The notes under the pieces: generated by a model
The model's input: only the letters and a program-made list of their open reading frames with translations
Databases searched by the model: none
What the model was told of the DNA's origin: nothing
Shown: in pieces, positions 1 to 7,252 of the stretch
Layout: every line of letters begins with the position of its first letter
How positions within the stretch are numbered: the first letter of the stretch is position 1
DNA from: Streptomyces sp. SPB074
GTDB taxonomy: Bacteria > Actinomycetota > Actinomycetes > Streptomycetales > Streptomycetaceae
DNA: 43,974 bases
Reading direction: 5' to 3'
NCBI RefSeq assembly: GCF_000154905.1
Contig: NZ_GG770539.1
Span: forward strand, 5,047,197-5,091,170
Position numbers and translations under genes: made by a program

Positions 1-35
1 CCGGCCGCCCCTGCGTGCCGCGTACTGCCCGGCCC

Positions 36-329
36 CTAGACCGTGCCGGAGCCGAAGTCGTCGCCGGAGTCGTGGCCCGCGAAGGCCCGTACCCGACGCG
101 AGACGGAGTCCGGCAGCCGGTCACCGACCTTCACCGAGACGACGTGCACCGCCTTCCCCGCCGCGACCCGGCCCTGCTGCGCGGCGGTCTCGGTCACGTT
201 CCGCACCGCCGGATTGTGCGAGACCTGCCGGGCGTACTTCGCGAGCTGTTCGTAGCGTTCGCGCCCGGCCCTGGTCCCCAGGACGTAGCCCAGAGCCGCG
301 CCCGCGGCGAATGCGATCCGGTAGCGCAT
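36..329 (-). CDS. YtxH-like small membrane-associated protein
   Basis: This encodes about 97 residues. The ATG at 329 was chosen because a purine-rich GGGAAAGGGTGG lies just upstream; the longer open frame reaching 515 runs back towards the tRNA promoter region. The N-terminus (MRYRIAFAAGAALGYVLGTRAG) has a short glycine/alanine hydrophobic segment at residues 5-17, then a basic GTRAGRERYEQ motif typical of YtxH-domain proteins, and then an amphipathic helix. Its function is not known; YtxH proteins are linked to envelope or stress roles. It is a host gene, transcribed away from the tRNA cluster. The family call rests on the GTRAGRERYE-type motif. Confidence 0.75.
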   Translation of the reverse strand: MRYRIAFAAGAALGYVLGTRAGRERYEQLAKYARQVSHNPAVRNVTETAAQQGRVAAGKAVHVVSVKVGDRLPDSVSRRVRAFAGHDSGDDFGSGTV

Positions 330-461
330 GATGGCGGCCACCCTTTCCCTCGTGTTCGGTCTGCGTCGGTCTGCCCGTACGTGATCTTGCCCGATCATCG
401 CCCGGCGCACCGGCCTGTCCCGAAGAGGGTTCCCCGTGAGCCGGGCGCCAGCCCCAACCGA

Positions 462-492
462 TTGGCAAAGCACCCCCCTGCTTGCGCTAATG
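462..492 (+). promoter_or_regulatory. Possible promoter of the tRNA-Asn cluster
   Basis: TTGGCA at 462-467 resembles a -35 box. An AT-richer patch with GCTAATGTAT follows around 486-495, about 60 bases before the first tRNA. The spacing is 18 if GCTAAT is taken as the -10 box and 20 if TAATGT is. The match is weak and is supported mainly by position. Confidence 0.3.
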
Positions 493-552
493 TATGAGGC
501 GCAGCGAGCGCGCACCGCACACAGCGGCCCCGCGTCCGCCGCGGCAGGTCGA

Positions 553-625
553 TCCCCTGTAGCTCAATTGGCAGAGCAGCCGGCTGTTAACCGGCAGGTT
601 ACTGGTTCGAGTCCAGTCGGGGGAG
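553..625 (+). tRNA. tRNA-Asn (GTT), first copy
   Basis: A 73-base cloverleaf can be folded by eye. The acceptor stem TCCCCTG pairs with CGGGGGA, the D stem is GCTC/GAGC, and the anticodon stem GCCGG/CCGGC encloses CTGTTAA (anticodon GTT). The T stem ACTGG/CCAGT encloses TTCGAGT, and the discriminator base is G. CCA is not encoded. It is followed after five bases by a nearly identical second copy. Confidence 0.95.
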
Positions 626-630
626 CTCGG

Positions 631-703
631 TCTCCTGTAGCTCAATTGGCAGAGCAGCCGGCTGTTAACCGGCAGGTTACTGGTTCGAGTCCAGTCGGGA
701 GAG
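631..703 (+). tRNA. tRNA-Asn (GTT), second copy
   Basis: This copy has the same body as the first. Only the acceptor stem differs: TCTCCTG pairs with CGGGAGA, a compensated change that keeps the stem paired. The anticodon is GTT and the length 73 bases. The two genes form a tandem duplication with a 78-base period. Confidence 0.95.
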
Positions 704-710
704 CACAGCG

Positions 711-736
711 AAGGACCCCGGTTCGCCGGGGTCCTT
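711..736 (+). terminator. Terminator of the tRNA-Asn pair
   Basis: A perfect 11-bp stem (AAGGACCCCGG with CCGGGGTCCTT) closes a TTCG tetraloop seven bases after the second tRNA-Asn. The stem's 3' arm ends in TT followed by CTGCG, so there is no real U tract, as is usual in high-GC actinobacteria. Confidence 0.85.
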
Positions 737-837
737 CTGCGTGTCGCGGCAGGTCGGCCCCATCCGAGGCGAGAGATCGTATGACCGGCTATGCTGCGGC
801 AGACGGCGCTGACGGGGTCCACCCGACGCGCCGCAAC

Positions 838-911
838 GGGGCGGTAGCTCAGCCGGTTAGAGCAGCGGACTCATAATCCGTCGGTCCTGGGTTCGAGTCC
901 CAGCCGCCCCA
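838..911 (+). tRNA. tRNA with anticodon CAT (elongator Met or Ile2)
   Basis: A 74-base cloverleaf: acceptor GGGGCGG pairs with CCGCCCC, the anticodon loop is CTCATAA, the T stem CCTGG/CCAGG encloses GTTCGAGT, and the discriminator is A. The CAT anticodon does not by itself separate elongator tRNA-Met from tRNA-Ile2, whose wobble C is modified to lysidine. It is the last host gene before the prophage, but its 3' end is not repeated at the right end, so it does not look like the attachment site. Confidence 0.93.
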
Positions 912-949
912 CTCGAACTCCCCCCGGAAATCTCTCCCGGCCAGCACCC

Positions 950-985
950 GAGCGCCTCACCCGGTATCCACCGCGGGAGGCGCTC
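950..985 (+). terminator. Stem-loop after the CAT tRNA
   Basis: GAGCGCCTC (950-958) pairs perfectly with GAGGCGCTC (977-985) across an 18-base loop that can itself partly pair. It lies between the tRNA and the convergent end of the integrase gene and could stop transcription from either side. Confidence 0.6.
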
Positions 986-993
986 AGCCGCGT

Positions 994-2556
994 TCAGGGC
1001 TCCTGCGTGAGCGATGCGTGAGCGGGAGTGCCGGAACCGGCTTCCCGGCGCGCACGGGGCACCACAGCCTCCGCGTTCCAGGCGACCTCCTGATCGACCT
1101 GGGGGAGAAGGCTGGTGTACGTGTCGGACGCTAGCTGAATCGTCGTGTGCCGCAGCGTCTCCTTGATCGCGTGGATGTCACCTCCACCCGCATGGATCAG
1201 CGTTGCCGCGACGTGCCGCAGATCCCGCAGGTTGATCGGCGGCAGCCCGGCCTCCCGGCACAGCCGTCGGAACACGTCCGACACCTTCTCCGGATGCAGC
1301 CACCCACCATCCGTGTCCACGAAGACCTTCCCGGTCTCGTGCCACGGCAGCCCCGCCTCCAGGCGCGCGGCACGCTCCGCCTGCTGACGCTCCCGATGCT
1401 CGACGAGCGCGCGAACCGTCGCGGGTCCCAGGGCGATTGTGCCCGCGCTCTCCTCCGTCTTCGGATCGCTCTGGATCGGAGTCCACCCGTCCTGGATGAT
1501 CGTCTTGGAGACCGTCAGGCGCGCCTTGACGAGGTCGATGTCGGACCACGCCTGCCCGATCGCCTCACCACGGCGAGGCCCCCGGAACGCGATCAGGTGG
1601 AACAGCGCGTACAACCGGTCGGACTCGGCGTGGTCCAGAAAGACGCCGACCTGCACGGGCGTCCACACCATTACGCCGGACGGCTTCTCGCCCGTCCTCT
1701 TCCAGTGCTCGACGTGCTCCTCGGTCCACAGCACAGCCTTCGGCCGGCGGCCGGACTCCAGCTCGACGTGTGCGGCCGGGTTGAAGGTGAGGAGCTGCTG
1801 TGCGATCGCCGCGTTGAGCGCCGAGCGCAGTGTCGCGCGGATGCGCTGCTTCGTCGCCGGGCCCGTCACCCGCCGGTACGGCGGCATCTCGGCGAGCTTT
1901 GCTCGCTCCCGCTCCAGGCGCGCCGCCTCAGCCGCGGGCGGCCGGGAGCGCTTCCCCCAGGTCGCGCGCGCCTGCTGCTCGCGGCGCTGCTGGTTCTGCA
2001 CGAGGATCGTCTCGTTCGCCGTGTCGATCGCGTCGAAGAACTCGGTGAGATGCCCGACGTTGAGGCGGTCGAGGAGCAGGTGCCCGATGCCTGGCTTGAG
2101 GTGGACGTCGATGTGGGAGGCGTAGCCGCGGAGCGTGGACTTCTTCCGCTTCTTCGCAGCGTGCCACTCATCCAGCCAGTCACCCACGGTCGTACTGCTG
2201 ACGAGGGCCTGCCCCGCGCGGAACCGGCGGCGCGTCTCGGCGAGGTCGGGGAGGGGCGCCTTCTTGTCCGTCGACACGGCTTCCAGCAGATCCCCGATAC
2301 GGACCTGCCCGTCCGCGTCGTTGCCGTCCGGGAGGTCGAGGAGCGCACGGACCTTGTCGAGGTCCGCCTGGGCCGCCTTCGCCGTCTCGTACCCGGAGCG
2401 GGAGAAGGAGCGCCGACTGCCGTCCTCGCGCGGCGGCAGCTCCTGACGCACCGCCCACACGCCGTGCCGGCGGCTGGAGAGCTGCGGGCACGCCTTCCCG
2501 AGCGCGCGCCCCTCGGCGTCACGGCAGTAACAGCGGCGGTACGTCGAACCCTTCAC
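994..2556 (-). CDS. int: Tyrosine-type site-specific integrase
   Basis: This 520-residue recombinase would integrate the prophage at the attachment site within its own 3' end. An N-terminal CxC motif (CYCRD, residues 9-13) and an Arm-binding region come first. A SAM-like core-binding domain follows at about 122-265 and the catalytic domain at about 295-490. Visible catalytic residues are Arg328 (GPRRGE), Lys366 (PKTEES), Arg447 (RDLRH), His470 (LRHTTIQ) and nucleophile Tyr480 (DTY). The first residue of the usual HxxR box is Arg444 rather than His. The stop lies 10 bases outside the candidate attL core, and the small gene upstream is separated by only three bases. Confidence 0.95.
   Translation of the reverse strand: MKGSTYRRCYCRDAEGRALGKACPQLSSRRHGVWAVRQELPPREDGSRRSFSRSGYETAKAAQADLDKVRALLDLPDGNDADGQVRIGDLLEAVSTDKKAPLPDLAETRRRFRAGQALVSSTTVGDWLDEWHAAKKRKKSTLRGYASHIDVHLKPGIGHLLLDRLNVGHLTEFFDAIDTANETILVQNQQRREQQARATWGKRSRPPAAEAARLERERAKLAEMPPYRRVTGPATKQRIRATLRSALNAAIAQQLLTFNPAAHVELESGRRPKAVLWTEEHVEHWKRTGEKPSGVMVWTPVQVGVFLDHAESDRLYALFHLIAFRGPRRGEAIGQAWSDIDLVKARLTVSKTIIQDGWTPIQSDPKTEESAGTIALGPATVRALVEHRERQQAERAARLEAGLPWHETGKVFVDTDGGWLHPEKVSDVFRRLCREAGLPPINLRDLRHVAATLIHAGGGDIHAIKETLRHTTIQLASDTYTSLLPQVDQEVAWNAEAVVPRARREAGSGTPAHASLTQEP
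1004..1024. repeat. Candidate left attachment site (attL core)
   Basis: This 21-base sequence is identical to 35246-35266 in the same orientation. It consists of TGCGTGAGCG, one A, and then TGCGTGAGCG again, so it carries its own internal repeat. It lies inside the last codons of the integrase gene, where attP cores of integrative elements are commonly found. Flanking bases stay partly similar on both sides. Confidence 0.6.
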
Positions 2557-2559
2557 TGA

Positions 2560-2770
2560 CTACTCCTCGCCGTCCAATTGCTCTTCCTGTGAGGCGGGCG
2601 CGAGCTGACTCCGCAGCCATTCCGCCTGTCGAGCCAGACTCTCTAGTTCTCCTTGGAGCACGGCGAAATGCATGTTGCTGGCCGTTCGACGGTTACCTAC
2701 CTCGGCAACCTTCATCTGAGCATGCTCCCATTCCATGTTCAGGCGGGCCAAGGAATCTGCGGACTCCTTA
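2560..2770 (-). pseudogene. Small int-linked gene, 5' end removed by an IS
   Basis: About 69 C-terminal residues remain, ending in a very acidic QLDGEE tail. They are helical and charged, with a likely coiled coil around ELESLARQAEWLRSQL. The stop is three bases before the integrase start, which suggests translational coupling. Upstream the frame runs straight into the terminal repeat of the IS5-like element at 2771, so the original start is gone. No matching N-terminal part is seen right of the IS cluster at 6141. Function is unknown; such short genes commonly sit 5' of actinophage integrases. Confidence 0.7.
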
Positions 2771-3807
2771 ACGAGTTGGTGCGTGATAGCGGGTGAGGTG
2801 TCGTGCCACGTGGATGGCATGATCCCGCTGTGGCGATCATGGTCAATCGGGCGGTGCTGGCGCATCGACTGTTCACGGGGCTCTCCCGGCGTCATCTTGC
2901 GTGCTTGGTCGAAGAGTTGGCCGAGCCGTGGCAGGCCGGGGTCGAGGGTCGCCGCCATGCTGTGCGAGGCGGGGCCCGCAAGCGGGCCGAAGGCGCCGGC
3001 GCCCGCCATCAGCTGGTGTTCGTCGACCGGTTGGTGGCCACACTCATCCACCTGCGGCACGACCTGCCGCACTCGGTGCTGGGGCTGCTGTCAGGTGTCG
3101 ACCGATCCACGGTCACCCGGGCGATCGGAGAGGTGCGCACGCTCTTGGCGGAGCGGGGGTGCGCGGTTCCCGACCGTCCCGGCCTGCGGCTTCGGACTCC
3201 GGCGGATGTGTTTGCCTACGCGCAGGCCGAAGGTGTCGAGCTGCGTCTGGACGCCACCGAGATCCGGGTCCGCCGGCCACCGGCCGGCCGCGGCGGCCGG
3301 CGCGCATTCGTCTCGGGCAAGAAGAAGCAGAACACGATGAAGGCCACCGTGATCGCCGGCTGGCGGGGCCGCACGTTATGGACCGATGCCCTACGACCTG
3401 GGCGTATGCACGACGCCACCGCCGCCCGCGACGAAGGCATCGCCATCTGCTTCCAGCACTTCCCCGACGTCGAGGTCCTGTTGGACGACGGCTACCTGGG
3501 GCTGAGCCGCGACCATCGCGGGCAGGCGATCACGCCGCCGAGAAAACCCCGGCCGGGAGCACTGCCCGACAGAGTCGAACAATGGGGACGCGACCGCCAC
3601 GGCCACTCGTCCGACCGCATCACCGTCGAACACGCCCTCGCTGATCACAAACGCTGGAAGCAACTGACCCGCTGGACACATCGCCGCGACCGCCTGCCCG
3701 ACACCTACCGCGCCATCGCCGGCCTCGTCTCCGACCGCAACACCAGCATCTGAAAACGGCCGTGAGCAGGGCAAACACACCTCACCCGCTATCACGCACC
3801 AACTCGT
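2771..3807 (+). mobile_element. Intact IS5-family-like insertion sequence (copy A)
   Basis: The element is 1037 bases, bounded by perfect 31-base inverted repeats at 2771-2801 and 3777-3807 that begin ACGAGTTGGTGCGTGATAGC. It holds one transposase gene. No convincing target duplication is visible (left flank CTTA, right flank AAC), consistent with rearrangement after insertion. It interrupts the small gene upstream of int. Confidence 0.88.
2803..3753 (+). CDS. IS5-family transposase (DDE_Tnp_4 type)
   Basis: The protein has 316 residues from the GTG at 2803, immediately after the inverted repeat; an internal ATG at 2839 is the other likely start. A helix-turn-helix (about 95-125, SGVDRSTVTRAIGEV) precedes a DDE nuclease fold. 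The candidate catalytic residues are Asp in RLDATEI, Asp in LLDDGYLGL and Glu in TVEHALADHKRW. All three are present, so this copy looks active. The first 320 bases of the element are repeated inverted at 3810-4129. Confidence 0.88.
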   Translation: MPRGWHDPAVAIMVNRAVLAHRLFTGLSRRHLACLVEELAEPWQAGVEGRRHAVRGGARKRAEGAGARHQLVFVDRLVATLIHLRHDLPHSVLGLLSGVDRSTVTRAIGEVRTLLAERGCAVPDRPGLRLRTPADVFAYAQAEGVELRLDATEIRVRRPPAGRGGRRAFVSGKKKQNTMKATVIAGWRGRTLWTDALRPGRMHDATAARDEGIAICFQHFPDVEVLLDDGYLGLSRDHRGQAITPPRKPRPGALPDRVEQWGRDRHGHSSDRITVEHALADHKRWKQLTRWTHRRDRLPDTYRAIAGLVSDRNTSI

Positions 3808-3809
3808 AA

Positions 3810-4129
3810 CAGCAGCCCCAGCACCGAGTGCGGCAGGTCGTGCCGCAGGTGGATGAGTGTGGCCACCAACCGGTCGACGAACACCAGCTGATGGCGGGCG
3901 CCGGCGCCTTCGGCCCGCTTGCGGGCCCCGCCTCGCACAGCATGGCGGCGACCCTCGACCCCGGCCTGCCACGGCTCGGCCAACTCTTCGACCAAGCACG
4001 CAAGATGACGCCGGGAGAGCCCCGTGAACAGTCGATGCGCCAGCACCGCCCGATTGACCATGATCGCCACAGCGGGATCATGCCATCCACGTGGCACGAC
4101 ACCTCACCCGCTATCACGCACCAACTCGT
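3810..4129 (-). mobile_element. Inverted 5' fragment of the same IS (copy B)
   Basis: These 320 bases are, by reading, the exact reverse complement of 2771-3090: one terminal repeat plus the first ~95 codons of the transposase (ATG/GTG side at 4097, running to 3810). The rest of the copy is missing. Two bases (AA) separate it from copy A, and one base separates its outer end from copy C, which is arranged head to head. Confidence 0.88.
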
Positions 4130-4130
4130 A

Positions 4131-4844
4131 ACGAGCTGGTGCGTGATTGCGGTTGGGGAGGGATCGCGCGAGGGTGGGATGATCCAGTCCGTGGTGATCA
4201 CGGTCGACCGGAACGTTCTCGCGCATCAGCTGTTCACCGGTGTCTCCCGGCAGCATCTGGCTTGCCTGGTCGAGGAGTTGGCTGGCCCGTGGCAGGCCAT
4301 GATTGAGGGGCGTCGTCACGAGGCTCGCGGCGGGGCCAGGAAACGTGAGGCGGGGGCCGGTGCCCGGCATCGGCTGGTGTTCGTCGACCGGCTGGTCGTC
4401 ACGCTGATTCACCTGCGGCACGATCTCCCGCACTCCGTCCTGGCCCTGTTGTCCGGTGTCGACCGTTCCACCGTTACCCGCGCGGTCGGAGAGATGCGCG
4501 GGCTCCTGGCCGAACGCGGATGCGCGGTCCCTGACCGTCCTGGCCTGCGGCTTCGGACCCTGGCGGATGTGTTCGCCTACGCCCAGGCCGAGGGCATCGA
4601 GCTGCGGCTGGATGCCACCGAGATCCAGGTCCGCCGGCCCGCAGCCGGCCGCGGCGGACGCCGGGCGTTCGTCTCGGGCAAGAAGAAGCAGAACACGATG
4701 AAGGCCACTGTCGTTGCCGACCATCAGGGCCGCACTCTCTGGACCGACGCCCTGCGGCCAGGCCGGATGCACGATGCGACCGCCACACGCAACGAAGGTA
4801 TCGGAACCTGTTTCCAGCACTTCCCGGACGTGGAAGTGGGGCCT
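4131..4844 (+). mobile_element. Truncated, diverged IS5-like element (copy C)
   Basis: It starts with ACGAGCTGGTGCGTGATTGC, a variant of the copy A terminal repeat, and runs until the IS3 element cuts it at 4845. The right part, including the second terminal repeat, is not found beyond 6140. It is clearly diverged from copy A, so it belongs to a sister IS rather than being a recent duplicate. Confidence 0.8.
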
Positions 4845-4847
4845 TGA
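4179..4847 (+). pseudogene. IS5-like transposase, 3' end lost
   Basis: From the ATG at 4179 about 220 residues align well with the copy A transposase, including the HTH (SGVDRSTVTRAVGEM) and the first catalytic Asp (RLDATEI). The frame breaks right after FPDVEV, where copy A continues with the second catalytic Asp (LLDDGYLGL), because the IS3-family element begins there. It cannot make an active transposase. Confidence 0.85.
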
Positions 4848-4866
4848 CCCTGGAGTTTGAACACGT

Positions 4867-5769
4867 CTATGCGGCTCGGGCCAGGGTAGTTGAGGTTGGG
4901 TGGACGGTGATCTCGTAGGTGATCGGGGCTCGCTGGCCGAGCCGGGAATGACGGCGTCGGGTGTTGTAGCGGGACAGCCAGTGGAAGGCGTCGAGTCGTG
5001 CCTCGCGCTCGCTTGACCAGCCCTTTCGGCCCTTCAACGTCTCCCTTTTAAAGCTGGCGTTGAACGATTCGGCGGCGGCGTTGTCCGCGCTGGACCCGAC
5101 GGCGCTCATGCTCTGCAGGACACCGGCCCGGCGGCAGGCGTCCGCGAAGGCCCCGCTGGTGTACTGGGCTCCGTGATCGGTGTGCATGATCGCCCCGTTC
5201 AGACTGCCGCGGGTCCGTTCCGCGGCGGCGAGGGCGTCGATGACGAGCTCGGTGCGCATGTGGTCGGCGATCGCCCAGCCTGCCAGGCGGCGCGAGCACA
5301 GGTCGATCACTGTCGCGAGATAGCAGAACCGTCCGCCGCCGACGCTCAAGTAGGTGATGTCACCGACGTACTTGGTGTTGATCTCCTTCGCGGTGAAGTC
5401 GCGGCCGATCAGGTCCGGGGCCTTCGCGGTGGCCGGGTCGGCGATGGTGGTGCGGTGCCGGCGCCGCAGACGGACCCCTTCGAGGCCGATGGTCCGCATG
5501 ATCCTGGCAACGCGCTTGTGGTTGACCGCCTGGCCGCCCTCGTCGCGGAGCTCGGCAGTGATCCTCGGGACTCCGTAGGTGCCGTCGGACTCCTTGTGGG
5601 CCTTGCGTATCCGGGCCGCGAGCCGGTCGTCAGCGGCCTGACGGGCCATGCGAGCCGGGGCGGTGCGACGCCAGTAATAGAAACTCGAGCGGGCGATCCC
5701 GAGAATGTCGCAGAGCCGCTTCACGCCGTATCGGCGCTGGTGATCCTCAACGAACTGGCAGCGGTTCAC
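4867..5769 (-). CDS. IS3-family transposase OrfB (integrase catalytic subunit)
   Basis: The protein has 300 residues from the GTG at 5769, overlapping the orfA stop by four bases (GTGA). An N-terminal HTH_21-like region (residues 1-90, ending SDGTYGVPRI) precedes the rve integrase core with D in GDITYL, D in HTDHGAQYTS and E in NAAAESFNASFKRE. All DDE residues are present and the length is normal. In IS3 elements the active transposase is usually an OrfAB fusion made by -1 frameshifting in the overlap; no clear slippery heptamer was identified here. Confidence 0.93.
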   Translation of the reverse strand: MNRCQFVEDHQRRYGVKRLCDILGIARSSFYYWRRTAPARMARQAADDRLAARIRKAHKESDGTYGVPRITAELRDEGGQAVNHKRVARIMRTIGLEGVRLRRRHRTTIADPATAKAPDLIGRDFTAKEINTKYVGDITYLSVGGGRFCYLATVIDLCSRRLAGWAIADHMRTELVIDALAAAERTRGSLNGAIMHTDHGAQYTSGAFADACRRAGVLQSMSAVGSSADNAAAESFNASFKRETLKGRKGWSSEREARLDAFHWLSRYNTRRRHSRLGQRAPITYEITVHPTSTTLARAA

Positions 5770-6077
5770 CAGCGCGTCTCCGTCGCGAAATACCGGGCCG
5801 CCTTGCGGAGGATGTCGCGTTCTTCCTCCAGCTCGCGGATCCTCTTGCGCGCGGCGGCCAGCTCCGCCTGAACCGGGTCACCGGCAGGCTGCGGTGCCGT
5901 TGCGGGGGCGGAATGGGCACCGGCGCGGCGTCCGTCGGCGGCCCGGATCCAGTTCCGCAGCGTCTCGGTGTTCACTCCGAGATCGGCGGCGACCGACTTG
6001 ATCGTCGCTCCCGGACGCGACCGGTACAACGCGACCGCGTCCGCCTTGAACTCGGCGGGGTAATGCTTCATCCCCAC
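5766..6077 (-). CDS. IS3-family transposase OrfA
   Basis: About 103 residues from the GTG at 6077, which has GGAG at good spacing; the ATG at 6071 (MKHYPAEFKADAV) is equally plausible, and the open frame extends to 6128 inside the terminal repeat. The helix-turn-helix (TIKSVAADLGVNTETLRNW) binds the IS ends. A leucine-zipper-like segment (ELAAARKRIRELEEERDIL) near the C-terminus is the usual OrfA multimerisation motif. It overlaps orfB by four bases. Confidence 0.9.
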   Translation of the reverse strand: MGMKHYPAEFKADAVALYRSRPGATIKSVAADLGVNTETLRNWIRAADGRRAGAHSAPATAPQPAGDPVQAELAAARKRIRELEEERDILRKAARYFATETRW

Positions 6078-6140
6078 AGGGACTCCGTTCTCCTGGACCA
6101 TCAAGATCCAAGTCTCTCCGGTGTCCAAACTCCAGGGTCA

Positions 6141-6406
6141 GGGCCCGCCCTACTCTCCCCCGAGCCCCCGCACGCTCCCCGGTCCCTGTAGACGCAGGTC
6201 ACAGCCTCGCCGAGGACGCCGTAGACCGGCCGGTAGATCGCCAGAAGGAGCCCACGCGACGCCTCCGACGGGTGCGGCCACTGAGTAACAGAATTGCAAC
6301 AAACGGAATCTAACGACTGTTATCGCGCGCATGGGAGCCGCACGGGAACGTCAAAGCCCCTATCTGCATCTCCCTTATCGAGAGCGACTACTCACAAGGG
6401 GGACCT
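6141..6406. other. Intergenic region right of the IS cluster
   Basis: No supportable gene is seen in these 266 bases. The minus-strand frame at 6150-6332 has no recognisable content. Neither the missing 3' part of copy C nor the missing 5' part of the int-linked gene is here, so it marks the right edge of a deletion. The right half is AT-richer and probably carries the promoter for the gene at 6407. Confidence 0.6.
6294..6323 (+). promoter_or_regulatory. Possible promoter for the secreted protein
   Basis: TTGCAA (6294-6299) and TGTTAT (6318-6323) are separated by 18 bases in the AT-richest part of the intergenic region, about 85 bases before the ATG at 6407. Each box matches the vegetative consensus at four of six positions. 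Confidence 0.35.
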
Positions 6407-6898
6407 ATGAAGATGGGGCAGATCGCCGCAACGGCAACTGCGGCCACCTGCGCGACAATCCTGACGGCGTCCGTCGCCATTGCTGACGAGACAGCGCCCG
6501 CCCCTGGGCGCGGCACCGCGCCCGAGGTCTCGGTCCAGTCCGTGGCGAGCAAGTGCAAGGGCGCCGCTCCCAAGACTGTCGCCGTCACGTATTACCGGGG
6601 GCCGAGCAAGGTCTACTTGCGTTGCGGCACGAAGAGCTACGGCTACAAGCACCTCGTAGCCAGGAAGCGCTGGAGCACCAACTTCAGCAACAAGATCAGT
6701 AAAACTGTCTGGAGCGGCACCATCGTCACCAACACTCCCGGGGAGCGCACCTACGAGCGCATCGTCGTCCAGTGCCCGCCCAGCATCCAGTTCCGAGTGG
6801 TCACCAACCCCGGCCCCTACGGCAAGGACCCCCGGATCAACCCTCAAGGCATCATCACCGCCTACAAGCCCGCCGCAATCAAGGCGAAAGCCTGCTAG
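6407..6898 (+). CDS. Secreted protein of unknown function
   Basis: The protein has 163 residues; the start has a strong GGGGGA ribosome site six bases upstream. The first ~26 residues (MKMGQIAATATAATCATIL, ending near SVAIA) form a Sec signal peptide with likely cleavage after AIA. The mature part is basic, with cysteines near its start (SKCKG), in LRCGT, in VQCPP and at the very C-terminus, enough for two disulfides. No family was recognised. It lies between the IS cluster and the packaging genes, away from the late operon, so a role in the lysogen rather than in the virion is plausible but unproven. Confidence 0.75.
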   Translation: MKMGQIAATATAATCATILTASVAIADETAPAPGRGTAPEVSVQSVASKCKGAAPKTVAVTYYRGPSKVYLRCGTKSYGYKHLVARKRWSTNFSNKISKTVWSGTIVTNTPGERTYERIVVQCPPSIQFRVVTNPGPYGKDPRINPQGIITAYKPAAIKAKAC

Positions 6899-6907
6899 AG
6901 GTAATCC

Positions 6908-7234
6908 ATGGCCACCGTTGAAGACGTTCGCAGCCAGCTCTCCGCGCGCCTGTTGGGGCAGATAGAGGACAGTGTCGCCACGCTCCATGTGACCGACCTT
7001 GACATCACCGAGAACGGTCGATCTTTCACAGCAGTGTTCGATCTCGACGCGCCGGACGGCCGCTGGCGAGTCACCCTGGAGAGCGATCGTGCCGACATGA
7101 ATATCTTCAACGGGACACCCGACGCGCAACTCGTGGACGCAGTCGCCTCCGGCTTCAGAATCAGGCTCGCCGAGTGGTGGCACACGAAAGGCGCGGAACG
7201 CGCCTCAGCACGTCAAGGCAAACGGCTCGACTAG
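6908..7234 (+). CDS. Hypothetical cytoplasmic protein
   Basis: The protein has 108 residues and starts ten bases after the secreted protein, with GAGGTAAT as ribosome site, so the two are probably cotranscribed. Visible content is a beta-rich middle (FTAVFDLDAPDGRWRVTLES) and a basic C-terminus. No signal peptide, membrane segment or known motif is seen. The function is unknown. Confidence 0.65.
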   Translation: MATVEDVRSQLSARLLGQIEDSVATLHVTDLDITENGRSFTAVFDLDAPDGRWRVTLESDRADMNIFNGTPDAQLVDAVASGFRIRLAEWWHTKGAERASARQGKRLD

Positions 7235-7252
7235 ACGACGGAGGACTGGCTG

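Larger units (their letters stand above)
4845..6140 (-). mobile_element. Intact IS3-family insertion sequence
   Basis: The element is 1296 bases with 20-base terminal inverted repeats at 4845-4864 and 6121-6140 that differ at one position (TGACCCTGGAGTTTG then A or G then ACAC). It carries orfA and orfB on the minus strand. GGGCC occurs one base before the left end and directly after the right end, and could be a remnant of a target duplication. It inserted into copy C, and everything of copy C on its right side is missing. Confidence 0.9.

Noticed and set aside
1147..2559. A 470-residue plus-strand frame opposite int
   Set aside because: It is an Arg/Leu/Asp-rich shadow; the minus-strand frame is a textbook tyrosine integrase.
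6150..6332. A 60-residue minus-strand frame right of the IS3 element, as the lost N-terminus of the int-linked gene or a repressor
   Set aside because: There is no similarity in character to the remaining 3' part, no HTH, and no ribosome site.
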